A stretch of 42,580 nucleotides of DNA from Candidatus Falkowbacteria bacterium RIFOXYA2_FULL_38_12 (GCA_001778095.1 MFGA01000020.1:139805-182384); one strand, 5' to 3'. Shown: positions 26,124-35,408, counted from the stretch's first letter. Notes: generated by a model from the sequence alone, not told the origin. Program-made: numbers and translations.

Positions 26124-26170
26124 TTATCCACAAGAGTAAAGTTGTTATAAGTATTTTAGTATGCTATATT
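26124..26170 (+). promoter_or_regulatory. Promoter with upstream DnaA-box-like 9-mer
   Basis: TTATCCACA 26124-26132, 9 nt, TTGTTA 26142-26147, 17 nt, TATATT 26165-26170. Confidence 0.75.
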
Positions 26171-26231
26171 GAAATTAGAAAAGAAGAAAAAATAAAAATA
26201 TTTTTACCATGAGAGGAGGTGAATTATTTTT

Positions 26232-26657
26232 ATGAGAACAAAGAGAGAAAAAATCTCAATTATTGTTTTGGTTTTTATAATTATTTTTGCGGCATTATTG
26301 ACCGCATTTTTTGTTCTAAATGGGCCGGAGAGTTGCAGTATTGTTTTGGATGATTATTTTAGAGAAAGACGCGCAAAAGATTTTTACGGGAGCCAGGGTC
26401 AAAAATATTATAATTACATGCCAAAAGATATTATGGAAAAGCATAGAAATACAATAAAAGCAGTTGATGAAATAATGAAAAAAGGAAATATGAACGGCTA
26501 TACTTCCGACAATGATCATTTCGATCTAAACACATACGTTCATCTCATCCAAGTTGGTGTAGTTCCTTATATCAGCAAAGAAGATCCGTTACTCAAAAAA
26601 GTTAATGAACTGATAGGCGATATTCTGGATCGTATCACTATTAAAAATAAAATTTAA
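26232..26657 (+). CDS. Membrane-anchored stand-alone copy of the N-terminal domain of the downstream amidase
   Basis: KYYNYMPKDIMEKHRNTIKAVDEIMKKGN...LIQVGVVPYI aligns with NFYDYIPKELLQKYGATINKIDDLIKNGN...WIQVAIFPYI at 26677; SD AGGAGGTGA 9 nt before ATG. Confidence 0.8.
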   Translation: MRTKREKISIIVLVFIIIFAALLTAFFVLNGPESCSIVLDDYFRERRAKDFYGSQGQKYYNYMPKDIMEKHRNTIKAVDEIMKKGNMNGYTSDNDHFDLNTYVHLIQVGVVPYISKEDPLLKKVNELIGDILDRITIKNKI

Positions 26658-26676
26658 TTAATCAAAATTAAAGTTT

Positions 26677-27705
26677 ATGTGTAAAATTCCTAAGAAAAAA
26701 TACCTGACATTTTTGCTAGTTTTAGCGACATTATTCTTCTTGTCTTCCCCGATAATCAATGCCGAAGATAATAAATTTAAGTTGGCCTCAAAAGAAAGTT
26801 TAAAGGAATATTATGAGAGCGAGGATGAAAATTTCTATGATTATATTCCGAAAGAATTATTGCAAAAGTATGGTGCTACTATTAATAAGATTGATGATTT
26901 AATTAAAAATGGAAATTACATCGGAGGAGTTCTTTCAACTAATAACGAGTTTTCTCTGAATTATTATATAAAATGGATACAAGTAGCCATATTTCCCTAT
27001 ATTAAAGATAAAAAGTTTACTAACGAAGTTAATCTTTTTTTAAGCGATGCCTCAGAGTACGTAATTAATAAGGAAAAAATAAAAAAGAGATGGGAAAAAT
27101 TGGGGGGAGAACCCCAGTCAACGGTTTGGAGAGATGGCAAAGATAATAAAATAAGTTCCGTAAGAATAGCAATAGATGGGCTAGGTTATAATGCGACGAA
27201 GGCCGTGGAATATGCAAAAAAATGGACAGATAATACGCGGGAACTTAGAAATCCGAATTATAGTTATTATATAGGAAGATTTGATTGCACTGATTTTGTT
27301 TCCCAGGTTTTACACGATTCAACTGCTGGCAATCTATCAGAGATTAGAATTGATCACTGGGGTTTTGATTATGATGATTTAGATAATTGGTATTATGCAA
27401 ACGGGTTCTTAAATCCACCAAGTTGGACATGGGGGGGCGCACAAAATTTCTATTCTCACTTGGGTTCATATAGACGAAATATAACAAGGTTAACTAATTG
27501 GAGAGATGTCCGAGTCGGCGATATTATTCAATGGGATATGACGCCAAGTAATAGAACTGTCGATATCGGCCATTCAACAGTTGTTACTAAAATTGAGCGG
27601 GGGAATTATTATCTTACTTATCACAGCACAGACAAAGAAGATGAGCCAATAACTACTTTTACTAGTAGCGGTTATATTCCCTACGCATGGGCAATAAACC
27701 ATTAA
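26677..27705 (+). CDS. Secreted putative amidase (Amidase_6-like NlpC/CHAP-fold) with N-terminal paralogous domain
   Basis: Signal peptide; YNATKAVEYAKKWTDNTRELRNPNYSYYIGRFDCTDFVSQVLHD...VGDIIQWD...IGHSTVVTKIE. Confidence 0.8.
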   Translation: MCKIPKKKYLTFLLVLATLFFLSSPIINAEDNKFKLASKESLKEYYESEDENFYDYIPKELLQKYGATINKIDDLIKNGNYIGGVLSTNNEFSLNYYIKWIQVAIFPYIKDKKFTNEVNLFLSDASEYVINKEKIKKRWEKLGGEPQSTVWRDGKDNKISSVRIAIDGLGYNATKAVEYAKKWTDNTRELRNPNYSYYIGRFDCTDFVSQVLHDSTAGNLSEIRIDHWGFDYDDLDNWYYANGFLNPPSWTWGGAQNFYSHLGSYRRNITRLTNWRDVRVGDIIQWDMTPSNRTVDIGHSTVVTKIERGNYYLTYHSTDKEDEPITTFTSSGYIPYAWAINH

Positions 27706-27745
27706 AAAAAATAAATAAAAGTAATAATAAAAAATAGCCACTATA

Positions 27746-27797
27746 ATCTGTACCCCAAAAAGTAGACAAGAAAGTGTCTGCTTTAAAGGGTGCAGAT
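27746..27797. repeat. ~52-bp imperfect palindrome resembling IS3-family terminal inverted repeats
   Basis: atctgtaccccaaaaagtagaca agaaag tgtctgctttaaagggtgcagat. Confidence 0.5.
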
Positions 27798-27836
27798 CAT
27801 TTTTAGCGGTTGTTTTTTATTATTACGCCAAAATAG

Positions 27837-28000
27837 TAGAATCAAAGAGATGGGAAGTCCTTTCCAAAATCGCGCGTCGCCGTCCGTGACTTGCGTCCCG
27901 CCTTAAGAACGCGGGCTTTTTTTAAAGCGCAAGGACGTGAAAGAAATCGCAAAAACGCAAAGTTATTTTTGACATTCTTTCTTTTTTTTGATATCCTGAA
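27837..28000 (+). promoter_or_regulatory. Repeated leader (terminator plus promoter) ahead of the HicBA module, copy 2
   Basis: CGCCGTCCGTGACTTGCGTCCCGCC...gcgggcttttttt...TTGACA-N17-TATCCT. Confidence 0.65.
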
Positions 28001-28025
28001 ATTAGAAAAATATTAAACTAAATTT

Positions 28026-28283
28026 ATGAGACAAAAACAATATCATTACAATTTAATTTTCAAAACAGAGCCTGAGGGAGGGTACACAGTTTTAGTTCCC
28101 GCTCTTCCGGGGTGTATTACTTATGGTAGAACGTTAGATGAAGCGCGCGAAATGGCGATAGATGCGATTGGAGGCTATATCAAAAGTCTTAAGAAGCATA
28201 ACGAATCAATTCCTAACGATGAAAAGAGCTTTATCACGTCTTTGAATTTTAATTTAGACGGACGTTATGCTTCACCTGCCTAG
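28026..28283 (+). CDS. hicB: HicB antitoxin
   Basis: YHYNLIFKTEPEGGYTVLVPALPGCITYGRTLDEAREMAIDAIGGYI. Confidence 0.92.
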   Translation: MRQKQYHYNLIFKTEPEGGYTVLVPALPGCITYGRTLDEAREMAIDAIGGYIKSLKKHNESIPNDEKSFITSLNFNLDGRYASPA

Positions 28284-28464
28284 ATTAAATTCAAAACAAG
28301 TTATTAAACTTTTAGAGAAAAATGGCTTTGTCCACGATCACACAACTGGCAGCCATTTTATTTTTTATCATCCAATCACTAAAAAAAGAGCGGTCGTGCC
28401 ATATCACACTAAAAATTTATCCATAGGTACACTGAAAAGTATCTTACGTGAGGCCGGTATTTAA
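28267..28464 (+). CDS. hicA: HicA toxin (mRNA interferase family)
   Basis: LNSKQVIKLLEKNGFVHDHTTGSHFIFYHPITKKRAVVPYHTKNLSIGTLKSILREAGI; overlaps hicB by 17 nt. Confidence 0.92.
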   Translation: MLHLPRLNSKQVIKLLEKNGFVHDHTTGSHFIFYHPITKKRAVVPYHTKNLSIGTLKSILREAGI

Positions 28465-28466
28465 GA

Positions 28467-28560
28467 ATATCGCTCCCCTTAAACTCCCCTGCATCAACGA
28501 CAAATATTCTCCGCTAAAAGAAAGAGAAGAATATGTCTCCGGTTTGTCAATCTTGGTTGA
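28467..28560 (+). pseudogene. Relic of the giant-gene 3' region, fragment 2
   Basis: IAPLKLPCINDKYSPLKEREEYVSGLS matches giant VAPIKLPCINNKCSPMQEVGEYVSGFT. Confidence 0.85.
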
Positions 28561-28750
28561 CGGAATTTTCGTTTTAAGATGCCATCCAGTCAGAGTCCGT
28601 CCCTTTAGGGCGAGATAAATTCTGTCTCTGCCTAAAGGCAGGGCTCCAACAAGCGGACAATTTGTCAAAGAACGCCGATGCGCCTCCATTTTTAGTATAG
28701 CTTAATTTTATTAAGGGGGGATGAAGAGGGGGTTGTATGGCTCTTTGTCC

Positions 28751-28779
28751 TTTGTCCACTTCTCATTTTTTTGGTATAC
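28751..28779 (+). promoter_or_regulatory. Promoter TTGTCC-N17-TATACT, in a duplicated ~125-bp region (other copy ~23618-23730)
   Basis: tttgtccacttctcatttttttggtatact vs tttgtccgtttctcgtttttctggtatatt. Confidence 0.55.
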
Positions 28780-28846
28780 TTCAAGTAGATTACAAAACAT
28801 TAAACTAAAAAATGTAGATCAAGAAATAAAACAAGAATTTGAAAAA

Positions 28847-29161
28847 ATGGATGAAAGATTTGATGTTTTAACTCAAATTATTAAGAGTGGTTTTGATTCT
28901 ATAGATGAACGTTTTAATGTCGTGGATCAAAGATTTGAAGCCGTGGACAAGAGATTTGAGAAAATAGAAAATCGCCTTGATTCCATTGAAAGTCGCCTTG
29001 TTGAAATTCAAAGAGACATTCAATCTCTTCGCCACCAGCTTGAAGGTTTAGAAAAAAGAACAAAAGAAGATACTGACGCTTTAGCGAATGACGTTGTAGA
29101 ATTTTGTAAAAGATTAGATGTTCTTGAAAAACAAGCGAAGCAACTGCAAGCTTCTCAATAA
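28847..29161 (+). CDS. Coiled-coil protein
   Basis: The upstream ATG at 28721 precedes the promoter, so start is uncertain; MDERFDVLTQIIKSGFDSIDERFNVVDQRFEAVDKRFEKIENRLDSIESRL heptads. Confidence 0.7.
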   Translation: MDERFDVLTQIIKSGFDSIDERFNVVDQRFEAVDKRFEKIENRLDSIESRLVEIQRDIQSLRHQLEGLEKRTKEDTDALANDVVEFCKRLDVLEKQAKQLQASQ

Positions 29162-29186
29162 TGTGATAGTTTTCAATAAGATAAAA

Positions 29187-29225
29187 AACAGCTTTTTAAA
29201 AAATAAAGGCTGTTTTTATTTTAAA
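29187..29225 (+). terminator. Rho-independent terminator-like hairpin
   Basis: aaaacagctttttaaaaaataaaggctgtttttatttt. Confidence 0.6.
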
Positions 29226-29305
29226 AATGCGCCATTATTTTAAATATGCTATAATGAAAAAGTACAAGATTATTTTGCGTTTTGTTTTGCGAGACTTGTT
29301 GTAGA

Positions 29306-29459
29306 CTTGTCCCCCAATAATCCTTTCTACTGCAACTAGTAATTTTGGCTCCAAATTGTTCAAAGCTCGTTGAGGTATTACCAATATCTCTCCTCGCTTT
29401 TCATAATTTTCGCCTACCCCGCCACGGCGGGGCGTAACGAAAGATTATTAGGGGACAAG
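29306..29459. repeat. ~154-bp element with terminal inverted repeats
   Basis: cttgtcccccaataatcctttc ... gaaagattattaggggacaag. Confidence 0.7.
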
Positions 29460-29530
29460 GCTAATATTTTGTGGTATAATAATAAAAGCAGTGGATAAGT
29501 TAAATTTCAAAAGATGAAAAAATATTTTTT

Positions 29531-32431
29531 ATGATTATTTTTTCACGCTTGAAAAATTTTATTTATAAAATTTCAAGCGGAGTTTCGAAGAAAATAGGAG
29601 GCAAAAAGAAAATTTTTGCGATGGTTTTGAGCCTTATTTTAATAGGGTTAATTTTTGTTATTCCGCAGATAATATTTGCGCAAGATGGAGCAACTCCCGC
29701 AACGCCGCCACCAGCTGGTGTAAGTGGAGGCGGAGGTGGGGTCAGTGGAGGTGGGGTCGGAGGTGCAGCCGGTGGCGGTGGAGCTGGTGGTAGCACCGGC
29801 CTAGAAGGGGTAGTCGCTGATTTTTTAATTGCTATTTTTCGTATTTTTCTTTATGTAGGTGGTAACCTTTTGCTTTTTATGACAAAAGCTTTGATAGCTT
29901 TTTGCTCTTATAATGATTTTGCTAACTCCACAGCCGTTATTAGTGGGTGGGTAATTGTTCGTGATTTGGTTAATATGTTTTTTGTCGTTGTTCTTTTAGT
30001 GATTGCTATTGCTACAATTTTGAAAATAGAGTCTTACAGCTATAAAAAAATGTTGGGAAGATTAGTTCTAATGGCAGTGCTGGTCAATTTCAGTAAAACA
30101 ATATCTCTTCTTTTTATAGATTTTGCCCAAGTGGTGATGATGACTTTTGTTAATGGTTTTCAGGCCGCGGGTGGAGGCAATTTTGTTACCGCTTTGGGAT
30201 TAACGGAGATTTTGGCAGTTAGAAACACCGCAACTGCTGCAGAATTGAGTAGTTTTACTACCGCAGGGGCGTATCTTTTGGGTCTAATTATGATTATAAT
30301 CTCTACTGTGGTAGTGGGGATGATGCTGGTTATCCTCGTAATGAGAATGATTGTGCTATGGATTTTGATAGTTCTCTCTCCCTTAGCTTTTTTTCTTTCT
30401 ATTATTCCGCAAGCAAAAAAATACGCCGATCAATGGTGGAGTATGTTTACCGAATATGTCCTTGTCGGACCAATTTTGGCTTTTTTCCTTTGGCTGTCCC
30501 TTGTTTCAGTGACATCTTTAAGCGAAACCGATAAGCCTAGATTTGAGGAAGATACGCCAGAGACTCAACAAGATGTTGGTATTTCAGCGATTGGTTCGCA
30601 GGACAATTTAATTTCTTTTGCTATTGCTATAGGAATGCTCGTCGGCGGATTAACGATGACCGGAAAAATGGGGGTTATCGGCGCGGGGATTGGGGTGGGG
30701 GTTTTGGCCGGGGCGAAGAGGATGGGAATGGGGGCGGCGAGATCTGCAGGTAAGGTGGGAAAATGGGGTGGAAAGAAGGCTTTCAACTATGCGGGGAGAA
30801 AATATAACGAGAGAGGGTTACCAAATCCTGTGGCATTTTTTCGCGCCTGGGGACAGAGAAGCGAGGAAAAAAACAAGCAGGCCAAGGAAGATGCTACGGC
30901 AAGATCAAGGGGTTATGTTGATTACCTAGCTAGTAAAAAATTTTTAGGAATAGGGGGGACTGGCGTTAGATTACCTCATGAAGACATGATTAAGAGAAAG
31001 AGAGAAGCAGAACACACCAAAGAATGGTCGCATATGCAGGAAAAGCAAAAAGCAAAGATACTTGAACAACTATGGGGCAAGACTGATCACGAGTCGGTTG
31101 ATATGAGAAGATCTTTGATGACGGCTATGGCCGCCGAAGGGCATTTGGATGATGCCTTAGAGACAGATTTTTTCAGAAAAGAGCTCGACGTTGATAAAAT
31201 CGATAAAAAAGCTATTGATAAATTGTTAAAAGCTGGTTGCGGAACAGATCAACAAGGTTTACGAGCAATTTATGATATTGGCGAGCTTGGTAAAAAAATT
31301 GGACATTTTGAATATGTTGGTGCATCAGATATAGACTCTGACGGAAAATGGAAGGAAAACGATGAGAATTCTTCAAAAACAAGGGCTTGGGCTGAAATTT
31401 CTAAGGTTAAGTCTAGAGATCAATTATCTGTAGCCCCTCATAATTTTGGCGTTAAAAGTTGGGATGAGTCTGCAAATGGAGGCAAAGGTGATTGGCAATG
31501 GAGCATGGACACCGAAGATGAGGAAAGTTTTGAAAACATGAATTGGGATAATAGATTTGTTACAAAAGAAAGTCAAGAAATTATTAGATATTCTCAAGAT
31601 AGGGCAACTAATTTGGTCGGATACAATATGGTTTCGGGAGAATTTGATGTCAATGAGGGAAATAAAGAAGGAATTAAAAAAAGATGGGAAACGGGAAGAG
31701 TGGCAGTAGAGGCATTGGAAGAAAAAGCTGGTAAAAAGGGAGTTAATTATAATGGGAAGCATTTTGATAGTTTTAGAATTTTTATGCATGATCCTAATGG
31801 AGCGAATCTTCCGAAGACAGATGAGGAAATTAAAGAGGAAGAAGAAGAGAGGAAGGCAAAGGAAAAGAAAGAAAGGGCTGAAGCGACGGAAAAAAGGAAG
31901 GCAGAGCGAGAAGAAGCGTCTCAAAAAGAGGAGCGAGTAGGAAAGATAGACGTGGTCGTTAGTAGCGGTGGCGGAGCGAGAACGTCTGAGGACAAAGAAG
32001 AGATGAATAACATAAGGATGGAAATTGAAAAAAGGAAAGAAACAAAGGGACGTAGGGAGCAAGTAGATAAAAGATTAGATGAAAATATCAAACGAAAAAA
32101 AAAGATATCTTCATCGGAGCGATATAATGAGTTGTACGAAAAGGTGATTATTAAAGGAGAAGAGCTTAATGAAGAAGAACAACAACAAATGGATGCTTTT
32201 GATAGAGAAGATGAAGAAATATTGAAAGAATCAATAGCGTTACATAAAGAAAGAGATGAATTAATGGATAGTAACGAAATAAATGACGCGATTAAAGGTC
32301 TTGAAAAAAATTTAAAAATGACTATGGAAGGGAAGGATAAGACACTAAAAGACAGGCAAAGGAAAGAAGTAATGGTAGCAAAGCTTCAAGGAAGTATAAA
32401 AAAACTTCAAGAGAGATTGAAGAAAAAATAA
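29531..32431 (+). CDS. VirB6/TrbL-like polytopic T4SS membrane protein with long charged C-terminus
   Basis: Signal segment, Gly-rich linker, multiple TM helices (VVADFLIAIFRIFLYVGGNLLLFMTKALIAF; IVRDLVNMFFVVVLLVIAIATIL); position next to PrgI/VirB4 genes. Confidence 0.75.
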   Translation: MIIFSRLKNFIYKISSGVSKKIGGKKKIFAMVLSLILIGLIFVIPQIIFAQDGATPATPPPAGVSGGGGGVSGGGVGGAAGGGGAGGSTGLEGVVADFLIAIFRIFLYVGGNLLLFMTKALIAFCSYNDFANSTAVISGWVIVRDLVNMFFVVVLLVIAIATILKIESYSYKKMLGRLVLMAVLVNFSKTISLLFIDFAQVVMMTFVNGFQAAGGGNFVTALGLTEILAVRNTATAAELSSFTTAGAYLLGLIMIIISTVVVGMMLVILVMRMIVLWILIVLSPLAFFLSIIPQAKKYADQWWSMFTEYVLVGPILAFFLWLSLVSVTSLSETDKPRFEEDTPETQQDVGISAIGSQDNLISFAIAIGMLVGGLTMTGKMGVIGAGIGVGVLAGAKRMGMGAARSAGKVGKWGGKKAFNYAGRKYNERGLPNPVAFFRAWGQRSEEKNKQAKEDATARSRGYVDYLASKKFLGIGGTGVRLPHEDMIKRKREAEHTKEWSHMQEKQKAKILEQLWGKTDHESVDMRRSLMTAMAAEGHLDDALETDFFRKELDVDKIDKKAIDKLLKAGCGTDQQGLRAIYDIGELGKKIGHFEYVGASDIDSDGKWKENDENSSKTRAWAEISKVKSRDQLSVAPHNFGVKSWDESANGGKGDWQWSMDTEDEESFENMNWDNRFVTKESQEIIRYSQDRATNLVGYNMVSGEFDVNEGNKEGIKKRWETGRVAVEALEEKAGKKGVNYNGKHFDSFRIFMHDPNGANLPKTDEEIKEEEEERKAKEKKERAEATEKRKAEREEASQKEERVGKIDVVVSSGGGARTSEDKEEMNNIRMEIEKRKETKGRREQVDKRLDENIKRKKKISSSERYNELYEKVIIKGEELNEEEQQQMDAFDREDEEILKESIALHKERDELMDSNEINDAIKGLEKNLKMTMEGKDKTLKDRQRKEVMVAKLQGSIKKLQERLKKK

Positions 32432-32493
32432 AATGTATTTGGGAAGTATCGAAAGATAAAAGAATAAAAAATTATCCATAGATAATTTGAAAT

Positions 32494-33924
32494 ATGAATT
32501 TAACAGAACAATTTAAAAATTTACTCAACGAATCTTTTGTTAGTAATAAAGAAAGAAACGAATGGCTAGATTTGATTCCGGAGATAGAAGAAGATGAATT
32601 AAAAAAATTGATAAGTCTTTTATTGCAACGTAAAGAGGTGGCGGAAATAAAAAATATAGGAGCGACTCAAGCTTTACAACAAAACCCAGTTGAGCCAAAT
32701 ATTAGCATTGAGAAAATTTCACAATGGGGAATTATCCAAATTAATGACAGGGCAATATTTGCTAAATTAAAAATTCTCTCGGAGGGAATTATAAAAAACG
32801 AAGAAATCGGTGAGGGGGCAGATCTGTTTCGCACCTTAAAAGATTTATTAAGCAAGAATCCTAAATTTAAAGAAGAAAATCATGCCTTGGCGAGAGAATA
32901 TGATGTGTTGATAGCGAGATTGGCTTATTTAGCCTTGTCCTCAATTGAAGACAAAGACGTTGATGAGCTGTTTAAAAATTTCCTTCTTTTGGGATTAAAT
33001 TCAGAAGACGTGGATATAAAAAAGAGGATGGATTTGCGGTCCATGCTTTATCACGATGAAGTAAATGACGGTGCAGAAAGAAAAAGAATTTTAAGAGCAA
33101 TTAAAGAAAATGTAGAAACTATCGGAAAAGAAAAAATTGAAATTTCCGGAGAGGAAAAATTAGTTTCCCCAACAGTTAAAAATTGGCTTCGTGATTATGA
33201 ATTGTCTTTTGAGGAAAGAAAAGTACGTACCACGGTTGAGGCAGTTACTTATTTAAACCAAAACAAAAACGCGAGAAAACTTACAAAAGAAGACAAAGAA
33301 CTGTTACTAAAGGTTTTAAGTTTTTATGATTCTTTGATGTTTTCTGGAGCAGTGGAGGAGGTTAAAGCAAGAGATGTTCAGAGATCTGTGGCGAGGTCGG
33401 TCAAGAATGAAGCACCAAATATTTCCCCCGAAGATATTGAAAAGAAATATCAAGATAATCTCGGGGACGAAGAGAAAGTCAAGAAAGTGGAAGAAGAAAT
33501 CTTGATTATTATAAAAAATAACGGCACAAAAATAGAAGATTTGATTTACGAAGAAATTTCTCCGAAAGATACTACTAAAATATTTAATAAAGAAAAAATT
33601 ATAGCTGGCTTAAGAGTTGTGGCCGGATTGGGAGAGCTAGGTAAGTTATTAAATGACAATCGTTTTTCGGATTTGGTTAAAAAATATTTGAACCAAAAGA
33701 ATCTATCGCAAACTGTTAATGGTTTTGAAATAAATCCCACAGATCCAAAATATCTGGTTTCTCTTTTAAGGTATATTTTAGAATATTTATTGAAGTTAAA
33801 CGAAGAAAAATCAGCCGGAATTGGCATTCAATTGGTTAATTTGATGAAAAAGGGCGGAGAAAATAAGTATAATAGTATTGTTTATTTTGATGAAGAAAAA
33901 GGTGGGTTTGTCTGGGAGGAATAG
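32494..33924 (+). CDS. Hypothetical helical protein in T4SS-like locus
   Basis: 476-aa intact ORF, no recognisable motif. Confidence 0.7.
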   Translation: MNLTEQFKNLLNESFVSNKERNEWLDLIPEIEEDELKKLISLLLQRKEVAEIKNIGATQALQQNPVEPNISIEKISQWGIIQINDRAIFAKLKILSEGIIKNEEIGEGADLFRTLKDLLSKNPKFKEENHALAREYDVLIARLAYLALSSIEDKDVDELFKNFLLLGLNSEDVDIKKRMDLRSMLYHDEVNDGAERKRILRAIKENVETIGKEKIEISGEEKLVSPTVKNWLRDYELSFEERKVRTTVEAVTYLNQNKNARKLTKEDKELLLKVLSFYDSLMFSGAVEEVKARDVQRSVARSVKNEAPNISPEDIEKKYQDNLGDEEKVKKVEEEILIIIKNNGTKIEDLIYEEISPKDTTKIFNKEKIIAGLRVVAGLGELGKLLNDNRFSDLVKKYLNQKNLSQTVNGFEINPTDPKYLVSLLRYILEYLLKLNEEKSAGIGIQLVNLMKKGGENKYNSIVYFDEEKGGFVWEE

Positions 33925-33953
33925 TAGGGGGGACTACGGAGATCCTTTTTCGC

Positions 33954-34049
33954 GTCATTCTGAGCGAAGCGAAGAATCTCCCGCGTATGCGGGCTAGAAA
34001 AGAATATCGCGGACATTCGTCCGAGATCCTTCACTGCGTTCAGGATGAC
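33954..34049. repeat. Palindromic repeat, GTCATTCTGAGCGAAGCGAAGAATCTCC...AGGATGAC type
   Basis: gtcattctgagcgaagcgaagaatctcc ... gagatccttcactgcgttcaggatgac. Confidence 0.8.
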
Positions 34050-34112
34050 TTTTCTAGGACGGAGGCGTAGAAAAATTTTCACTAATCTTATTTAAATCAT
34101 TGAATAAATCAT

Positions 34113-35291
34113 ATGTCCAATCATGTTTTTCTAACTTCCGAATCCGTCACCGAAGGCCATCCCGACAAAGTCTGCGATCAAATCGCTGACTCTGTTTTGG
34201 ATAATATTCTAAAAAACGATCCATACGCGAGAGTTGCTTGCGAAGTAATGGCCGGCATGGGATTTATTGTCGTGACTGGCGAAATTACCACAAACACTTA
34301 CATCAATATTCAATCCATCGTCCGCAATGTTTTGGGCGATGTTGGTTATGACAAGCCGGAATATGGTTTTGATTACCATACGGTTGGAATTTTGAATTCC
34401 ATTCACGAGCAAAGCCCGGATATCGCGATGGGCGTTGTAAAAAGTAAAAAAAGAGTGGGTGCCGGAGACCAGGGGATTATGTCCGGCTACGCGTGTTCCG
34501 AGACGCCAGAATTAATGCCCTTGCCGATTACGATCGCTCATAAATTAGCTTTGAAATTAGCAGAAGTCAGAAAAAAAGAAATTTTGAAATATCTAAGGCC
34601 GGACGGAAAAACACAGGTGACGATTGAATATGAAGTGATAAATAAAGAGCATGGGCGGGTAGAAAGGATTCCCAAAAGAATTGAAGCTGTGGTTGTGGCC
34701 GCGCAACATGATCCGGATGTTAGTTTAGAAAAATTAAGGAAAGATATTTTGGAAAAAGTCGTTAAACCGGTTTGCGGAGAATGGATTGATAGTAAAACCA
34801 AATTTTTTATAAACAATACTGGAAGATTTGTCATCGGCGGACCGGTGGCTGATACCGGATGCACGGGCAGAAAAATTATAGTTGATACTTATGGAGGAAC
34901 CGGAAGCCATGGCGGTGGCGCTTATTCAGGAAAAGATCCAACAAAAGTAGATCGTTCCGGCTCTTATATATCTCGCTATGCCGCGAAAAATGTTGTCGCT
35001 TCGGGCTTGGCGGAAAAATGCGAGATCCAATTGGCTTATGTGATTGGCGGAGAAGGTCCTTTGGCAATCAACTTAAATACTTTTGGGACAGGAAAGTATG
35101 ATGACGAAAAAATATTAAATGCTGTTAAAAAAGTTTTTGATTTTACCCCGGCGGGAATTATTAAAATGTTAAATTTACGCCGGCCGATTTATCGCCAAAC
35201 CGCGGCCTACGGACATTTTGGAAGGTCGGATTTGGACTTACCTTGGGAAAAGATTGATCGGGTAAATAATTTAAGGAAGATTTTAAAATAA
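34113..35291 (+). CDS. metK: S-adenosylmethionine synthetase
   Basis: [69 protein letters not shown]. Confidence 0.97.
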   Translation: MSNHVFLTSESVTEGHPDKVCDQIADSVLDNILKNDPYARVACEVMAGMGFIVVTGEITTNTYINIQSIVRNVLGDVGYDKPEYGFDYHTVGILNSIHEQSPDIAMGVVKSKKRVGAGDQGIMSGYACSETPELMPLPITIAHKLALKLAEVRKKEILKYLRPDGKTQVTIEYEVINKEHGRVERIPKRIEAVVVAAQHDPDVSLEKLRKDILEKVVKPVCGEWIDSKTKFFINNTGRFVIGGPVADTGCTGRKIIVDTYGGTGSHGGGAYSGKDPTKVDRSGSYISRYAAKNVVASGLAEKCEIQLAYVIGGEGPLAINLNTFGTGKYDDEKILNAVKKVFDFTPAGIIKMLNLRRPIYRQTAAYGHFGRSDLDLPWEKIDRVNNLRKILK

Positions 35292-35300
35292 AAGAATACT

Positions 35301-35408
35301 GTCATTGCGAGCCCCGACCCTTTAGTTGGGGCGTGGCAATCCCCTGATTATTTATTTAAAGAAGGGGATTGCTTCGTCCTCCGCAAAAGGCGGAGGCCTC
35401 GCAATGAC
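35301..35408. repeat. Palindromic repeat family B
   Basis: GTCATTGCGAGCCCCGACCC...CCTCGCAATGAC. Confidence 0.85.

Noticed and set aside
29563-29796. Minus-strand Pro-rich ORF
   Set aside because: Antisense of the Gly-rich linker of the VirB6-like protein.
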